Below, piece by piece: positions 40,568-49,841 of a stretch of 64,000 nucleotides of DNA. Below the pieces are notes generated by a model, which worked only from the letters and a program-made list of their open reading frames with translations, was not told the origin of the DNA and made no database searches. The position numbers and the translations under genes were made by a program. Position 1 is the stretch's first letter. Every line of letters begins with the position of its first letter. Origin of the DNA: Rubrivivax sp. (GTDB lineage Bacteria; Pseudomonadota; Gammaproteobacteria; Burkholderiales; Burkholderiaceae_C); the NCBI GenBank assembly GCA_022842595.1, contig JALHPF010000001.1, positions 1-64,000 on the forward strand, in the 5' to 3' direction.

Positions 40568-41260
40568 TCAACGACCGGCCTGCGGCACCACACCCTTGCC
40601 CAGCCACTGCGGCCAGACCATCGACCCCGGCAGAGGCGCCAGTGCGGCCTGCAAGGCCGCGGTGTCGGTGGTGCGCGCGAACAGCACCTCGGCAACGCCG
40701 CCGCCGTCCAGCGTGTACCACGCGCCCACCGTGCCTGCGGCCAGCAGCGCCTGCAGCAGGGCCTGGCGTGCGGCAGCGTCGCCGCTGCCGGCAGGCACGA
40801 TGACGATGCGCACTTCCTCGATGCCGTTCGGGTCGATGCCTTCCGAGTTCAGCGCGCGCTGGACCACGCAAGGCGTGGCGCGAGCCACCAGGAAGCCTTC
40901 GCGCACGTACTCGTCGGGGCCGAAGTAGCCCTGTACTTCGGCAGCCGTTTCGGCGCGCACGACGACGATGCCGCGCTTGACGCCGGCCGGGTCACGCATC
41001 GGGCCGGCGGCAAACAGCTTCCGGTCGGCGTGCAGCCGCTTGAAGTTGTCGATGTGGCCACGCTGCATCTCGGCCACCCGGGCTTTTTCCTCGGGCGTGG
41101 TGTTGGGCGCGGCACGGCCGGTTTCCAGGAACACGAACCACTCGCGCCGGCCATCGGGCGGGGCGGCCGTCTGCGCCCACAGGCCTGGGCTCGCCAGTCC
41201 GCCGCCGGCCGCCGCCAGGACCGCCAGCGCGGGGGCAACCAGGGCTTGACGTCTGCGCAT
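40568..41260 (-). CDS. Secreted YCII-domain protein
   Basis: A 230-residue protein with an N-terminal signal (MRRRQALVAPALAVLAAAGGGLASPGLWAQ). A YCII-like ferredoxin-fold domain spans ~38-125 (MQRGHIDNFKRLHADRKLFAAGPMRD, EVQGYFGPDEYVREG), with a second related beta-alpha domain from ~135 to 229. The HxxH/D-type YCII active site would be the H in RGHIDNF and the D in GPMRD. Substrate unknown. Confidence 0.65.
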   Translation of the reverse strand: MRRRQALVAPALAVLAAAGGGLASPGLWAQTAAPPDGRREWFVFLETGRAAPNTTPEEKARVAEMQRGHIDNFKRLHADRKLFAAGPMRDPAGVKRGIVVVRAETAAEVQGYFGPDEYVREGFLVARATPCVVQRALNSEGIDPNGIEEVRIVIVPAGSGDAAARQALLQALLAAGTVGAWYTLDGGGVAEVLFARTTDTAALQAALAPLPGSMVWPQWLGKGVVPQAGR

Positions 41261-41319
41261 CGCTGTCTCCTGGGGCCGCCATGCACAATGGCGACCCTGT
41301 TCTCTGCCGAAAGCCCATT

Positions 41320-41757
41320 GTGGATTTGAAAGTGCCCATCGTCATCACCGACGAACTGAGCGAGGAAGTGATCATGGCCAAGGGCTTGCTGGACCTGGCC
41401 AGCGGCGAGATCTTCCGCGTCGAGTACGAAGAATGGGACGTCGAGGAACGTGGCCTGCCCTGGGAAGGCGAAGACTACGAGTTCACCAGCGGCACCCTGT
41501 CGAACAACGGCAAGGACGTCGAGTTCAAGATCGACGTCAACCAGGTCACCGGCCAGTACAGCGTGAGTGCCACCGAGCTGCTGGAAATCAAGGTCCGCGC
41601 GGCGCAGCTGTTCGCGGGCATCAGCGGCAGAGACCTGGCACGCAGCACGCCGGTGGCACCGGCATCCGCTGCTGCACCGGCCAAGAAGGCTGCGGCCAAG
41701 GGCGCTGCCAAGTCGGGCCCACCCGGCAGCAAGCCGCGCGGTTCACGCTTTCACTGA
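41320..41757 (+). CDS. Conserved hypothetical acidic protein with basic Ala/Lys tail
   Basis: A ~145-residue cytoplasmic protein. A GTG at 41320 gives VDLKVPIVITDELSEEVIMAKG; ATG at 41281 is an alternative but adds a non-conserved leader. The core (residues 1-105) is acidic and rich in beta structure (RVEYEEWDVEERGLPWEGEDYEFTSGTL). The last 40 residues are Ala/Lys/Pro-rich with SKPRGSRFH at the end, like a histone-H1-type tail. I do not recognise a function. Confidence 0.65.
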   Translation: MDLKVPIVITDELSEEVIMAKGLLDLASGEIFRVEYEEWDVEERGLPWEGEDYEFTSGTLSNNGKDVEFKIDVNQVTGQYSVSATELLEIKVRAAQLFAGISGRDLARSTPVAPASAAAPAKKAAAKGAAKSGPPGSKPRGSRFH

Positions 41758-41792
41758 AGGCAGGCCGTTGCCGGACGGCTGCGGCTGGCCGC

Positions 41793-42239
41793 TCAGCGTG
41801 ACGCGCCCGAGGCCGAGGCCGTGGCCGACGCAGCGCTGGCCGCGGGGCCCACGGTGCGGGTGGTCAGCTCACGCAGCACGCCGCCTTCAGCGACGCTGCC
41901 ACGGGTCGTACCAGCGCCCGACATCCTGGCGATGCAGGCCTGGCGGTCGGCCGGCGGCAAAGGCTGGCAGCGCTGGAGCTGATTGCGCGTGAATTCGGCC
42001 GTGGGGCTGGACAAGCCCTGGCGCCGTGCCTCTTCGCGGGCGGCACCGGCTTCCTTCAGGCACACATCACGCGGCTGCGGGCTGCGGCCGGACAGGCAGT
42101 CGGCCCGTTCCAGCTGATAGCGCTGCTCTGCCGGGTCTGCCGGCTTCGTGGCAGCCACGGCCGGCACGGCCAGACAGGCGAGCAAGGCCGAGACGCCAGC
42201 ACGGGCGGCCGAGTGGCGGCACAGGTTCAAGATGTTCAT
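41793..42239 (-). CDS. Hypothetical secreted protein with paired cysteines
   Basis: A 148-residue protein with a signal peptide (to AVAA around residue 30), then a Cys-containing segment (YQLERADCLSGRSPQPRDVCLKEAGAAREEARRQG) and QRCQPLPPADRQACIARM; four cysteines in two pairs suggest two disulfides. It ends with a low-complexity Ala/Ser tail. It is followed upstream (at 42258) by a small membrane protein that carries a similar CxxEG..RRQACVTDLKAA pattern, so the two may be related in origin. Function unknown. Confidence 0.6.
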   Translation of the reverse strand: MNILNLCRHSAARAGVSALLACLAVPAVAATKPADPAEQRYQLERADCLSGRSPQPRDVCLKEAGAAREEARRQGLSSPTAEFTRNQLQRCQPLPPADRQACIARMSGAGTTRGSVAEGGVLRELTTRTVGPAASAASATASASGASR

Positions 42240-42257
42240 CGTGGGTTCCTCAGCGTT

Positions 42258-42581
42258 TCAGCGCAGCGAGGCCAGCGCGGTCGCGGCCTTCAGGTCGGTC
42301 ACACAGGCCTGGCGTCGGGCGTAACTGCCTTCGGCCTGGCAGCGCAGCTCTGCACGACCCAGCTCGCCAGCCAGCCGCTGCTGCTGTTCAGCCCGCGCAA
42401 CACCTTGCTGGACAACGCTGAGGAAGCTGAGCATCAGGGCAAGGAACAAGCCCACCGCCAGCGCCCACGGGCCCCAGACGCGGACGGCCGGCATGGCCGC
42501 CTGCGGCGAGGTCACGTTCGTCAGCCTGGGCCAGCGTGCGCTGGAAGGGGCCGACCACGAAGTGGAATGAGTGTTCTGCAT
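42258..42581 (-). CDS. Hypothetical single-pass membrane protein
   Basis: A 107-residue protein starting MQNTHSTSW at 42581. One transmembrane helix (~40-60, GPWALAVGLFLALMLSFLSVV), then a periplasmic helix with two cysteines (RCQAEGSYARRQACVTDLKAA). It precedes and probably shares a transcript with the secreted cysteine-pair protein at 41793. Function unknown. Confidence 0.55.
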   Translation of the reverse strand: MQNTHSTSWSAPSSARWPRLTNVTSPQAAMPAVRVWGPWALAVGLFLALMLSFLSVVQQGVARAEQQQRLAGELGRAELRCQAEGSYARRQACVTDLKAATALASLR

Positions 42582-42672
42582 GGATCTGGATGTTCCGCGC
42601 CAGCGACCCGCCTGCAGGTCGGTCCTTGCCCCTGCCGGCTGTAGGACGGGAGGCTGCGTAGAGTGCCGAGCC

Positions 42673-43455
42673 ATGAAAAGCCAACTTCACCCGACGACCC
42701 TGCTCGCCGCGCTCTGCCTGTCCGCCGGCATGGCCTGCGCCCAGCCGGCGCCGGGCCCGGCCATCGACTGGGTGCCGCTGGGCGACTTCAGCATCGCCCG
42801 CACCGAAACCACCGTCGGCCAGTTCCGCCGCTACGTGCAGGCCACCGGCATCCAGACCCAGGCCGAACGCAGCGGTGGTGGCCAGGTCTTCGAAGCCGGC
42901 TGGACGACCCAGCCCGGCTGGACATGGCGCACGCCGTTCGGCACGGGGCACACACCCGCCGACGACGAGCCGGCCGTGCACCTGAACTTCCACGAAGCCC
43001 AGGCCTTCTGCCGCTGGGCCGGTGGCCGCCTGCCCAGCGACCCCGAATGGCTGGCCGCGGCCTACAGCGAAAACCGACCCAACCCGCCAGCGCCGTGGCT
43101 CAGGGGGAAGCGCTACCCCTACCCGAGCGGTGACAGCCCGGCCGGCGCGCAGTGCCTGACCGACTGTGGGCCGCAGGCGGCCGCGCGCGCTGTCCGCCAC
43201 GGGGCACGCCTGTGGCGCGGCGATGGCCACGCCCCGGCCGGCAGCACAGCCGCGGGCGTGAACGGCCTGCACGACATGGGCGGCAACGCCTGGGAATGGG
43301 TGGACGAGCCGAAAGGCGCCACCGGAAACACCGAACGCCGCACCCGCGGCGGCAGCTGGTGGTACGGCAGCGCACCGATGCGCGCCGACCACCGGCAAGA
43401 CAAGCCCGCCGACACGGCGGTGGTCTACATCGGCTTTCGCTGCGTGCGCGACTGA
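42673..43455 (+). CDS. SUMF1/FGE-fold secreted protein lacking the catalytic cysteines
   Basis: A 260-residue exported protein (signal to about residue 23). The formylglycine-generating-enzyme fold is clear: IARTETTVGQFRRYVQATG, AVHLNFHEAQAFCRWAGGRLPSDPEWLAAA, NGLHDMGGNAWEWVDE, RGGSWWYGS, GFRCVRD. In true FGE the two active-site cysteines follow the GGS motif; here that segment is WWYGSAPMRADHR with no Cys. It is therefore more likely a structural, ligand-binding or other-activity member. No sulfatase gene is nearby. Confidence 0.8.
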   Translation: MKSQLHPTTLLAALCLSAGMACAQPAPGPAIDWVPLGDFSIARTETTVGQFRRYVQATGIQTQAERSGGGQVFEAGWTTQPGWTWRTPFGTGHTPADDEPAVHLNFHEAQAFCRWAGGRLPSDPEWLAAAYSENRPNPPAPWLRGKRYPYPSGDSPAGAQCLTDCGPQAAARAVRHGARLWRGDGHAPAGSTAAGVNGLHDMGGNAWEWVDEPKGATGNTERRTRGGSWWYGSAPMRADHRQDKPADTAVVYIGFRCVRD

Positions 43456-43491
43456 GCGCCGCGCAGCTGCCTGAGCCAGTCTGGCCCGGGG

Positions 43492-44916
43492 TCAGGCCGC
43501 CGCAGCCGCGGCGTTCAGCCGGAACACGTCGACCACACGCGCCAGCTGGCTGGCCTGGGTCCGCAGCGACTCGGCCGCCGCGCTGGACTGTTCGACCAGT
43601 GCCGCGTTCTGCTGCGTCACCCCGTCGAGCTGGGCCACCGCGCGGTTGATCTCGTTCATGCCATTGCTCTGTTCGCTGACGGCCGTGCTGATGCCGCCGA
43701 TGACCTGGCTGAATTGCTGCACCGAAGCCAGGATGTCCTGCATTGTGGCGCCGGCCTGGTCGACCAGGGCCGTGCCCGACTGCACCTTCTCGGCACTGGC
43801 TGCGATCAGCCCCTTGATCTCGCGCGCCGCCGAGGCGCTGCGCTGAGCCAGGCTGCGCACTTCACTGGCCACCACGGCGAATCCGCGGCCTTGTTCACCG
43901 GCGCGCGCAGCTTCGACCGCGGCATTCAGCGCCAGGATGTTGGTCTGGAAGGCGATGCCGTCGATGACACCGATGATTTCCGACATCCGGCCCGAAGACT
44001 GATGGATCTCGCCCATCGTCGAGACCACGCGTGTGACCAGGTCGCCGCCACGCTGCGCCACCTGGGCCGCGGTGTCGGCCAGCTGCCGCGCTTCGATCGC
44101 CGAGGCGGCCGACTGGCGGGCGGTCGCGGTCAGCTCTTCCATCGAGCTGGCGGTCTCTTCCAGGCTGGCGGCCGACTGTTCGGTGCGCGCCGACAGGTCG
44201 TGGTTGCCCTGGGCGATCTCGCCGCTGGCGCTGTTGATGTTCTCGCTGCTGCTGCGCACCTGCGAGACAGCCGCATGCATGTCGGCGAGAACCTGCTTCA
44301 GTGCCACCGCCGCGGTGGTGCTGGCTGGCACATGCCTGACGTCGAGCGTGATCTGACCTTCGCGCTGCACGGCCTTCAGCAGGCTTTCGAGCTCTTCGCC
44401 CTGGCGCGCCAGCACGCTCAGGCGCAGGGCCATGAAGACTTCGAGCGCGGTCTGAACCACCACATAGCCGGCATGCATCACGATCTTCAGGAAGTCGGCC
44501 TCGGGCGTGCAGTACACGCCCACGCCGGCCGCCTGCAGCCGGTCGAAAAGCACGTGGTGAACGGCAAAGAAGGCGGCCACGGCGACGATCGGCCGCCAGT
44601 CGCGGTAGACCAGCATCAGCGCCAGCGTCACGAACACGCCGAAGTGGAATTCCAGCGTGCCACGGCCGAGGTGGATGTGCAGTGCCACCATCGAGGCCAG
44701 CGAGACGCCCAGCACGATGCGGCTGAACAGCGTGCCGCAGGCGGTCATCAGGGCCGCGCCGCCCATCGCCAGCAAGGCCAGCGCTCCGATAACAGCCGTA
44801 CCCACCTGCCCGTAGTGCCAGCCAATGGCACAGGCCGCCACGGCGGCCAGGGCCAGGGCGGCAAAGATGGCACGGTCGCCCGTGGCGCCAATGTCGGAAC
44901 GGGAAGCTGCGGACAT
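43492..44916 (-). CDS. Methyl-accepting chemotaxis protein with multi-pass, His-rich sensor
   Basis: A 474-residue receptor. The N-terminal ~165 residues hold about five or six membrane helices with conserved-looking histidines (80, 82, 91, 120, 121) in [16 protein letters not shown] and [12 protein letters not shown]. The C-terminal signalling hairpin includes the invariant tip [31 protein letters not shown]. There is no periplasmic ligand domain, so sensing is probably within the membrane. The start at 44916 follows CGAGGT; the open extension to 44988 is not used. A FliA-type promoter lies 30 bp upstream. Confidence 0.9.
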   Translation of the reverse strand: MSAASRSDIGATGDRAIFAALALAAVAACAIGWHYGQVGTAVIGALALLAMGGAALMTACGTLFSRIVLGVSLASMVALHIHLGRGTLEFHFGVFVTLALMLVYRDWRPIVAVAAFFAVHHVLFDRLQAAGVGVYCTPEADFLKIVMHAGYVVVQTALEVFMALRLSVLARQGEELESLLKAVQREGQITLDVRHVPASTTAAVALKQVLADMHAAVSQVRSSSENINSASGEIAQGNHDLSARTEQSAASLEETASSMEELTATARQSAASAIEARQLADTAAQVAQRGGDLVTRVVSTMGEIHQSSGRMSEIIGVIDGIAFQTNILALNAAVEAARAGEQGRGFAVVASEVRSLAQRSASAAREIKGLIAASAEKVQSGTALVDQAGATMQDILASVQQFSQVIGGISTAVSEQSNGMNEINRAVAQLDGVTQQNAALVEQSSAAAESLRTQASQLARVVDVFRLNAAAAAA

Positions 44917-44945
44917 GGAAAGACCTCGTTGACGTGAAGCCTTTA

Positions 44946-44972
44946 TCTTCGGCCGTCCAGCCGCCGGCTTGA
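44946..44972 (-). promoter_or_regulatory. FliA (sigma-28)-like promoter of the chemoreceptor gene
   Basis: On the minus strand TCAAGCCG (44965-44972), an 11-nt spacer, then GCCGAAGA (44946-44953). This fits the sigma-28 layout TAAAGTTT-N11-GCCGATAA, with the TCAAG-type -35 known from Pseudomonas. Transcription would begin about 25 nt before the ATG. Chemoreceptor genes are classic FliA targets, which supports the call. Confidence 0.6.
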
Positions 44973-44994
44973 GCCGGAAATGCTGCATTGCAAC

Positions 44995-45819
44995 CTAGCT
45001 TTTCGCTGCCACCTCGACGCCGGCACCCGCGGCCTGCAGCAACTGCGCCACCGCACTGACGGCAATCAGCTCCGGCTCCTTGCCGTCGATGCCGGGCAGG
45101 CCGATCGGGCAGACCATGCGTGCCAGCTGGGCGTCGCTGAAGCCACGTTCACGCAAACGCGCCTCGAAGCGCGCGCGCTTGGTGCGGCTGCCGATGAGGC
45201 CGAAGAAGGCAAAGTCGCCGCGCGCCAGCACGGCCTGGGTGATCGCGAGGTCGAGCACATGGCTGTGCGTCAGCACCAGAAAGCAGCAGCCGGGCGGCGC
45301 CGCAGCCACCTCGGCTTCGACTGGTTCGACGCACACACGGCGGATATGCGCGGGCAGTGCCTCGGCTGGAAACTCGCTCTCGCGTTCGTCCACCCACTGC
45401 ACCTGGCAGGGCACGCCGGCCAGCAGGCGCACCAGCGCCCGGCCGACATGGCCTGCGCCGTACAACTGCAGCACGAAGCGTGGTGCCGGCGGCCGCCAGA
45501 AGGCAGGCGGAGTGTCGGCCAGCAGGCTGTGGTGCAGGTCGACGGCGCCGCCGCAGCACTGGCCCAGGCTGGGGCCGAGCGCGACATGGCGGTCGAAGTG
45601 ACCGGCACCCCGCTGCAGCAGTGCCCGCGCATCGGCAATCGCCTGCAGTTCCAGATGCCCGCCGCCGATCGTGCCCAGCACGGCGTCGCGTGCCACCACC
45701 ATGCGCGTGCCGGCCTCGCGCGGCACCGAGCCGCGCGTGGCCACGACTTCCACCACCACGGCGGGCAGGCAGGCTGCAGCCCAGGCCGCAGCGTCCTGCT
45801 GCAGGGTGTGGAAGCTCAC
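44995..45819 (-). CDS. xdhC: Xanthine dehydrogenase maturation factor XdhC
   Basis: A 274-residue protein that binds molybdenum cofactor, helps its sulfuration and inserts it into XdhB. Typical elements: VATRGSVPREAGTRMVVARD, GTIGGGHLE, LGPSLGQCCGGAVDL and a Rossmann-like C-terminal half (LQLYGAGHVGRALV). GTG start at 45819 overlaps the xdhB stop (GTGA). It is the third gene of the coupled xdhA-xdhB-xdhC operon. Confidence 0.94.
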   Translation of the reverse strand: MSFHTLQQDAAAWAAACLPAVVVEVVATRGSVPREAGTRMVVARDAVLGTIGGGHLELQAIADARALLQRGAGHFDRHVALGPSLGQCCGGAVDLHHSLLADTPPAFWRPPAPRFVLQLYGAGHVGRALVRLLAGVPCQVQWVDERESEFPAEALPAHIRRVCVEPVEAEVAAAPPGCCFLVLTHSHVLDLAITQAVLARGDFAFFGLIGSRTKRARFEARLRERGFSDAQLARMVCPIGLPGIDGKEPELIAVSAVAQLLQAAGAGVEVAAKS

Positions 45820-48239
45820 CGGGGGCGTTCCGGATCAGCGGGGGCGGGAAGCTTTTCCGCAGCACCGGCCATCACCGCCGTCAGCGCGCGCAGGATGGCC
45901 TCGGGCGTGGCCGGCGCCTGCAGCGGCGGGTCGATGCGGTGGCCACCGGCCGCCGATACGGCGTCGCGGATGGCGAAGAACACGCTGAAGGGCAGCAGCA
46001 ACGGCGGTTCGCCCACGGCCTTGCTGCGGTGGATGCTGTCCTGCACGTTGGCGCGGTCGAAGAGCTTCGTGTTGAACACCGCGGGTGCGTCGTTGGCGGT
46101 GGGGATCTTGTAGGTGCTGGGCGCGTGCGTCGTCAGCAGGCCGGCACGCGGGCTGCCATCGGCCGGGTGCCACACGAGCTCTTCGCAAGTCAACCAGCCC
46201 ATGCCCTGGATGAAGGCGCCTTCGACCTGGCCGATGTCCAGCGCCGGGTTCAGCGACTGCCCGGCGTCGTGCAGCAGGTCGGCGCGCAGCAGCTTCCATT
46301 CGCCGGTGAGGCTGTCGACCACGACCTCGCTGCAGGCGGCGCCATAGGCGAAGTAGTAGAAGGGCTTGCCCTGCAGCGTGGCCTTGTCCCAGCTGAGGCC
46401 GGGCGTGGCGTAGAAGCCGTCGCTCCACAGCTGCACCCGCGCCAGGTAGGCCTGCTGCACCAGGTCGGCGAAGTCGAACGCCCGGCCGGCCACGGTGACG
46501 CGGCCGTGGGCGAAGTGCACGTCGGCCTCGGCGCCGCCGTATTTGCCGGCAGCAAAGGCCGCCAGGCGCTGGCGCAGGCGGCGCGCGGCGTCCTGCGCCG
46601 CCTTGCCGTTCAGGTCGCTGCCGGTGCTGGCGGCGGTGGCGCTGGTGTTGGCCACCTTGTGGGTGTCGGTGGCGGTGCAGCGCACGCGCTCGAAGGGCAG
46701 GCCGAGTTCATGCGCCACCACCTGCGCCACCTTGGTGTTCAGGCCCTGGCCCATTTCGGTGCCGCCGTGGTTCACGAGCACGCTGCCGTCGGTGTAGATG
46801 TGCACCAGCGCGCCGGCCTGGTTCAGGTGCACGACGTTGAAGCTGATGCCGAACTTCACCGGCGTCAGCGCGATGCCCTTCTTCAGCACCGGGCTCGTGG
46901 CATTGAACGTGGCCGCGGCCTGGCGGCGCGCCGCGTAGTCGCTGCTGCCTTCCAGTTCCGACACCAGCGCGTGGATGACGTTGTCCTGCAGCTTCTGGCC
47001 ATAGGGCGTGACGTTGCGCAATTCGCGGCCGTAGAAGTTGGTGCGGCGCACCTCCAGCGGGTCCAGCTTCAGGTGGCGGGCGATGCTGTCGATGGCGTAC
47101 TCGATGGCAAACGCGCCCTGCGGCCCGCCAAAGCCACGGAAGGCGGTGTTGCTCTGGGTGTTGGTTCTGGCCGAGAAGCCGTGCGCGGCCACGTGCGGCA
47201 GCCAGTAGGCGTTGTCGAAGTGGCACAGCGCGCGTGTCATCACCGGGCCCGACAGGTCGGCGGAATGGCCGGCGCGCGAGACCATCGTGACCTCGGCGCC
47301 CATGATGCGGCCGTTGTCCTCGAAGCCCACTTCCACCTCGTGGTGGAAGCAGTGGCGGCGGCCGGTGATCATGAAGTCGTCGTCGCGGTCCACGCGCAGC
47401 TTCACCGGCTTGCCGCTGCGCACCGCGGCCACGGCGGCGACGCAGGCGAACAGGCCACTCTGCGATTCCTTGCCGCCGAAGCCGCCACCCATGCGCCGGC
47501 ATTCCACCTGCACCGCATGCGCCGGCCGGCCGAGCGCATGGGCCACCAGGTGCTGCATCTCGCTGGGGTGCTGGGTGCTGCACCAGAGCTTCATGCCGCC
47601 GTCTTCCACAGGCACGGCAACACTGATCTGCCCTTCCAGGTAGAACTGCTCCTGCCCGCCCAGGTCGAACTTCAGCTTCAGGCGGTGCGGGGCCTGGGCG
47701 ATGGCGAGCTTGGCGTCGCCGCGCAGCAGGTGCATCGGCGGCACCACGTACTGGCCGGCGGCATGGGCTTCCAGCGGCGACAGCAACGGCGGCAGCACCT
47801 TCGCCTGGATGACCTGGCGCGCCTGGGCCGCGGCGCGGCGGGCGGCGTCACGGGTGCGGGCGATGACGGCGAACACCGGCTGGCCGACATAACGCAGCGT
47901 GTCGCCGGCCTCGCCCGCGAGGATGGGATCGTCGTGCACGAGGCTGCCGCAATCGTTGGCGCCGGGCAGGTCGCGGGCACTGAACACGTCGACCACGCCC
48001 GGCAGCGCACGGATGCGGTCGAGGTCGATGGCCTCGATCACGCCATGCGCCAGCGGCGACAGGCCCAGCGCGGCGTGCAGCGTGCCGGCCAGTTCGGGGA
48101 TGTCGTCGGTATAGGGCGCGGCACCGGCCACGTGCAGGTGCGCCGACTCGTGTGCGCGGCTCACGCCCACCTGGGTGAAGGCGGCGGGCACGCTGACGAT
48201 GTCGGTCAGCTCGGGTGGCAGGTCGGTGAGCTGGTTCAT
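45816..48239 (-). CDS. xdhB: Xanthine dehydrogenase molybdopterin-binding subunit
   Basis: An 807-residue catalytic subunit of xanthine dehydrogenase, which oxidises hypoxanthine and xanthine to urate. It has the aldehyde-oxidase/XDH a/b-hammerhead (HVAGAAPYTDDIPELAGTLHAALG), the Mo-cofactor segments RMGGGFGGKESQ, RGFGGPQGAF and a C-terminal GEPPLLLPFSVFFAIRDAV with the catalytic Glu region. ATG overlaps the xdhA stop by four bases. Length fits bacterial two-subunit XDH. Confidence 0.96.
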   Translation of the reverse strand: MNQLTDLPPELTDIVSVPAAFTQVGVSRAHESAHLHVAGAAPYTDDIPELAGTLHAALGLSPLAHGVIEAIDLDRIRALPGVVDVFSARDLPGANDCGSLVHDDPILAGEAGDTLRYVGQPVFAVIARTRDAARRAAAQARQVIQAKVLPPLLSPLEAHAAGQYVVPPMHLLRGDAKLAIAQAPHRLKLKFDLGGQEQFYLEGQISVAVPVEDGGMKLWCSTQHPSEMQHLVAHALGRPAHAVQVECRRMGGGFGGKESQSGLFACVAAVAAVRSGKPVKLRVDRDDDFMITGRRHCFHHEVEVGFEDNGRIMGAEVTMVSRAGHSADLSGPVMTRALCHFDNAYWLPHVAAHGFSARTNTQSNTAFRGFGGPQGAFAIEYAIDSIARHLKLDPLEVRRTNFYGRELRNVTPYGQKLQDNVIHALVSELEGSSDYAARRQAAATFNATSPVLKKGIALTPVKFGISFNVVHLNQAGALVHIYTDGSVLVNHGGTEMGQGLNTKVAQVVAHELGLPFERVRCTATDTHKVANTSATAASTGSDLNGKAAQDAARRLRQRLAAFAAGKYGGAEADVHFAHGRVTVAGRAFDFADLVQQAYLARVQLWSDGFYATPGLSWDKATLQGKPFYYFAYGAACSEVVVDSLTGEWKLLRADLLHDAGQSLNPALDIGQVEGAFIQGMGWLTCEELVWHPADGSPRAGLLTTHAPSTYKIPTANDAPAVFNTKLFDRANVQDSIHRSKAVGEPPLLLPFSVFFAIRDAVSAAGGHRIDPPLQAPATPEAILRALTAVMAGAAEKLPAPADPERPR

Positions 48240-49723
48240 GCCGTGGCCTCCCAGACGCTGACGGCCGCCGCCGGCAGCGCGTCCGCCGGCCGGGTTTCCA
48301 GCCAGAAGCGGCGCAGCAGGTTCTGCGCCACCTGCAGCCGGTAGCCGGCGCTGGCACGCATGTCCGACAGCGGCGTGAAGTCCTGCGCCAGCGCGGCCTG
48401 GGCGGCCTGCAGCGCGGCCTCGTTCCAGGGCTGGCCGAGCAGCACGTTCTCGGCACCCCAGGCCCGGCGCACGATGCCGGCCATGCCGCCGAAGGCCAGG
48501 TGCACACCGCGCACGATCTCGCCGTCCAGGCGAATCCACAGCCCGGCGCACACCGCCGAGATGTCGCAGTCGAAGCGCTTGCTGATCTTGTAGGCGCGCA
48601 GCTGGCCGCCCTGGCCCGCCTGCGGCCGCGGCACGGCGATGCCGCTGACGAATTCGCCGGGCATCAGCGCGTTCTTCATGTAGTCGATGTAGAAGTCCTG
48701 CAGCGGCATCCGGCGCAGCCAGTCGCCCTGCTGCAGTTCGACCTGCGCACCCAGGGCGATGAGCACTGGCGCCGAGTCGCCGATGGGCGAACCGTTGGCG
48801 ACATTGCCGCCCATCGTGCCGCTGCCGCGGATGGGTGGCGAGGCGAAACGCAGCCACACGTCGTGCAGCGCCGGCCAGTCGCGCACCAGGGCCTGCCAGG
48901 CGGCTTCCAGCGGCGCGGCCGCACCGATGTACAGGCTGTCGTCGTAGACGTCGATGCGCTGCAGTTCGGCCACGCGCCCGATGTAGATGAGTTCGGGCAG
49001 CGGCCGGAACTGCTTGCTCACCCACAGGCCGATGTCGGTGCTGCCGGCCAGCACCTGGGCCTGCGGCAGCGCCAGGCGCAGCTGTGCGAATTCGGCGCGG
49101 GTGCGCGGGGCGTGGAAACCTTCGGGCGTGTGAAGTGGTGGATCGCTGGCCAGCCCCTGCAGCGCGTCGACGACGGCCTGGCGCGGCAGCCTGGCGGCAG
49201 GCCGCACGAACATCTGCTGCCCCGCGTCGAGGATCGGCCGGTAGCCGGTGCAGCGGCACAGGTTGCCCGACAGGTCGTCGGCCAGCTGCTGGCGCGTGGG
49301 CGTGGTGCCGGCGACCTGATGACGTTCGTAGCTGGCCCACAGCGACATCACGAAGCCGGGCGTGCAGAAGCCGCATTGCGAGCCATGGCAGTCGACCAGG
49401 CATTGCTGCACCGGGTGCAAATCCCCCGGCGCGCCGACACCGGAGATGGCAGCGATGTCTTCCACCGTGAACAACGCGCGCCCGTCGAGCGTGGGCACGA
49501 ACTGGATGCAGGCGTTCACGGGTTTGAGCTGCAGCGCGCCCTGCGCGTCGAGCTCACCCAGCACCACGGTGCAGGCGCCGCAGTCGCCTTCGCCGCAGCC
49601 TTCCTTGGTGCCGGTGCAATGCTGGTCCTCGCGCAGCCAGTCGAGCACGCTGCGCGTGGCGGCCACGCCGGTCACTTCGGTGACGGCGCCGCGGTGGTAG
49701 AAGCGGATGGGGCGGGTGTTCAT
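48236..49723 (-). CDS. xdhA: Xanthine dehydrogenase iron-sulfur/FAD subunit
   Basis: A 495-residue subunit. The N-terminal 2Fe-2S domain has C in KEGCGEGDCGACTVV. The second cluster is in QCGFCTPGFVMSLWA and GNLCRCTGYRPI. The FAD domain follows (LAGSTDIGLWVSK, IRGSGTMGGNVANGSPIGDSAP). It passes electrons from XdhB to NAD. It begins at 49723, divergent from guanine deaminase across a 118-bp promoter region. Confidence 0.96.
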   Translation of the reverse strand: MNTRPIRFYHRGAVTEVTGVAATRSVLDWLREDQHCTGTKEGCGEGDCGACTVVLGELDAQGALQLKPVNACIQFVPTLDGRALFTVEDIAAISGVGAPGDLHPVQQCLVDCHGSQCGFCTPGFVMSLWASYERHQVAGTTPTRQQLADDLSGNLCRCTGYRPILDAGQQMFVRPAARLPRQAVVDALQGLASDPPLHTPEGFHAPRTRAEFAQLRLALPQAQVLAGSTDIGLWVSKQFRPLPELIYIGRVAELQRIDVYDDSLYIGAAAPLEAAWQALVRDWPALHDVWLRFASPPIRGSGTMGGNVANGSPIGDSAPVLIALGAQVELQQGDWLRRMPLQDFYIDYMKNALMPGEFVSGIAVPRPQAGQGGQLRAYKISKRFDCDISAVCAGLWIRLDGEIVRGVHLAFGGMAGIVRRAWGAENVLLGQPWNEAALQAAQAALAQDFTPLSDMRASAGYRLQVAQNLLRRFWLETRPADALPAAAVSVWEATA

Positions 49724-49841
49724 GGTGATGGCGGGGTGGCTGGCATGGCCTGTGCGATCCTTGGCTGCCACCTTAGCAAACATTGCAAGTGTCGGGCCGC
49801 ACCCGTCGCCATCCCCACCCTGCCCGCCCAGCCACCTGCCC

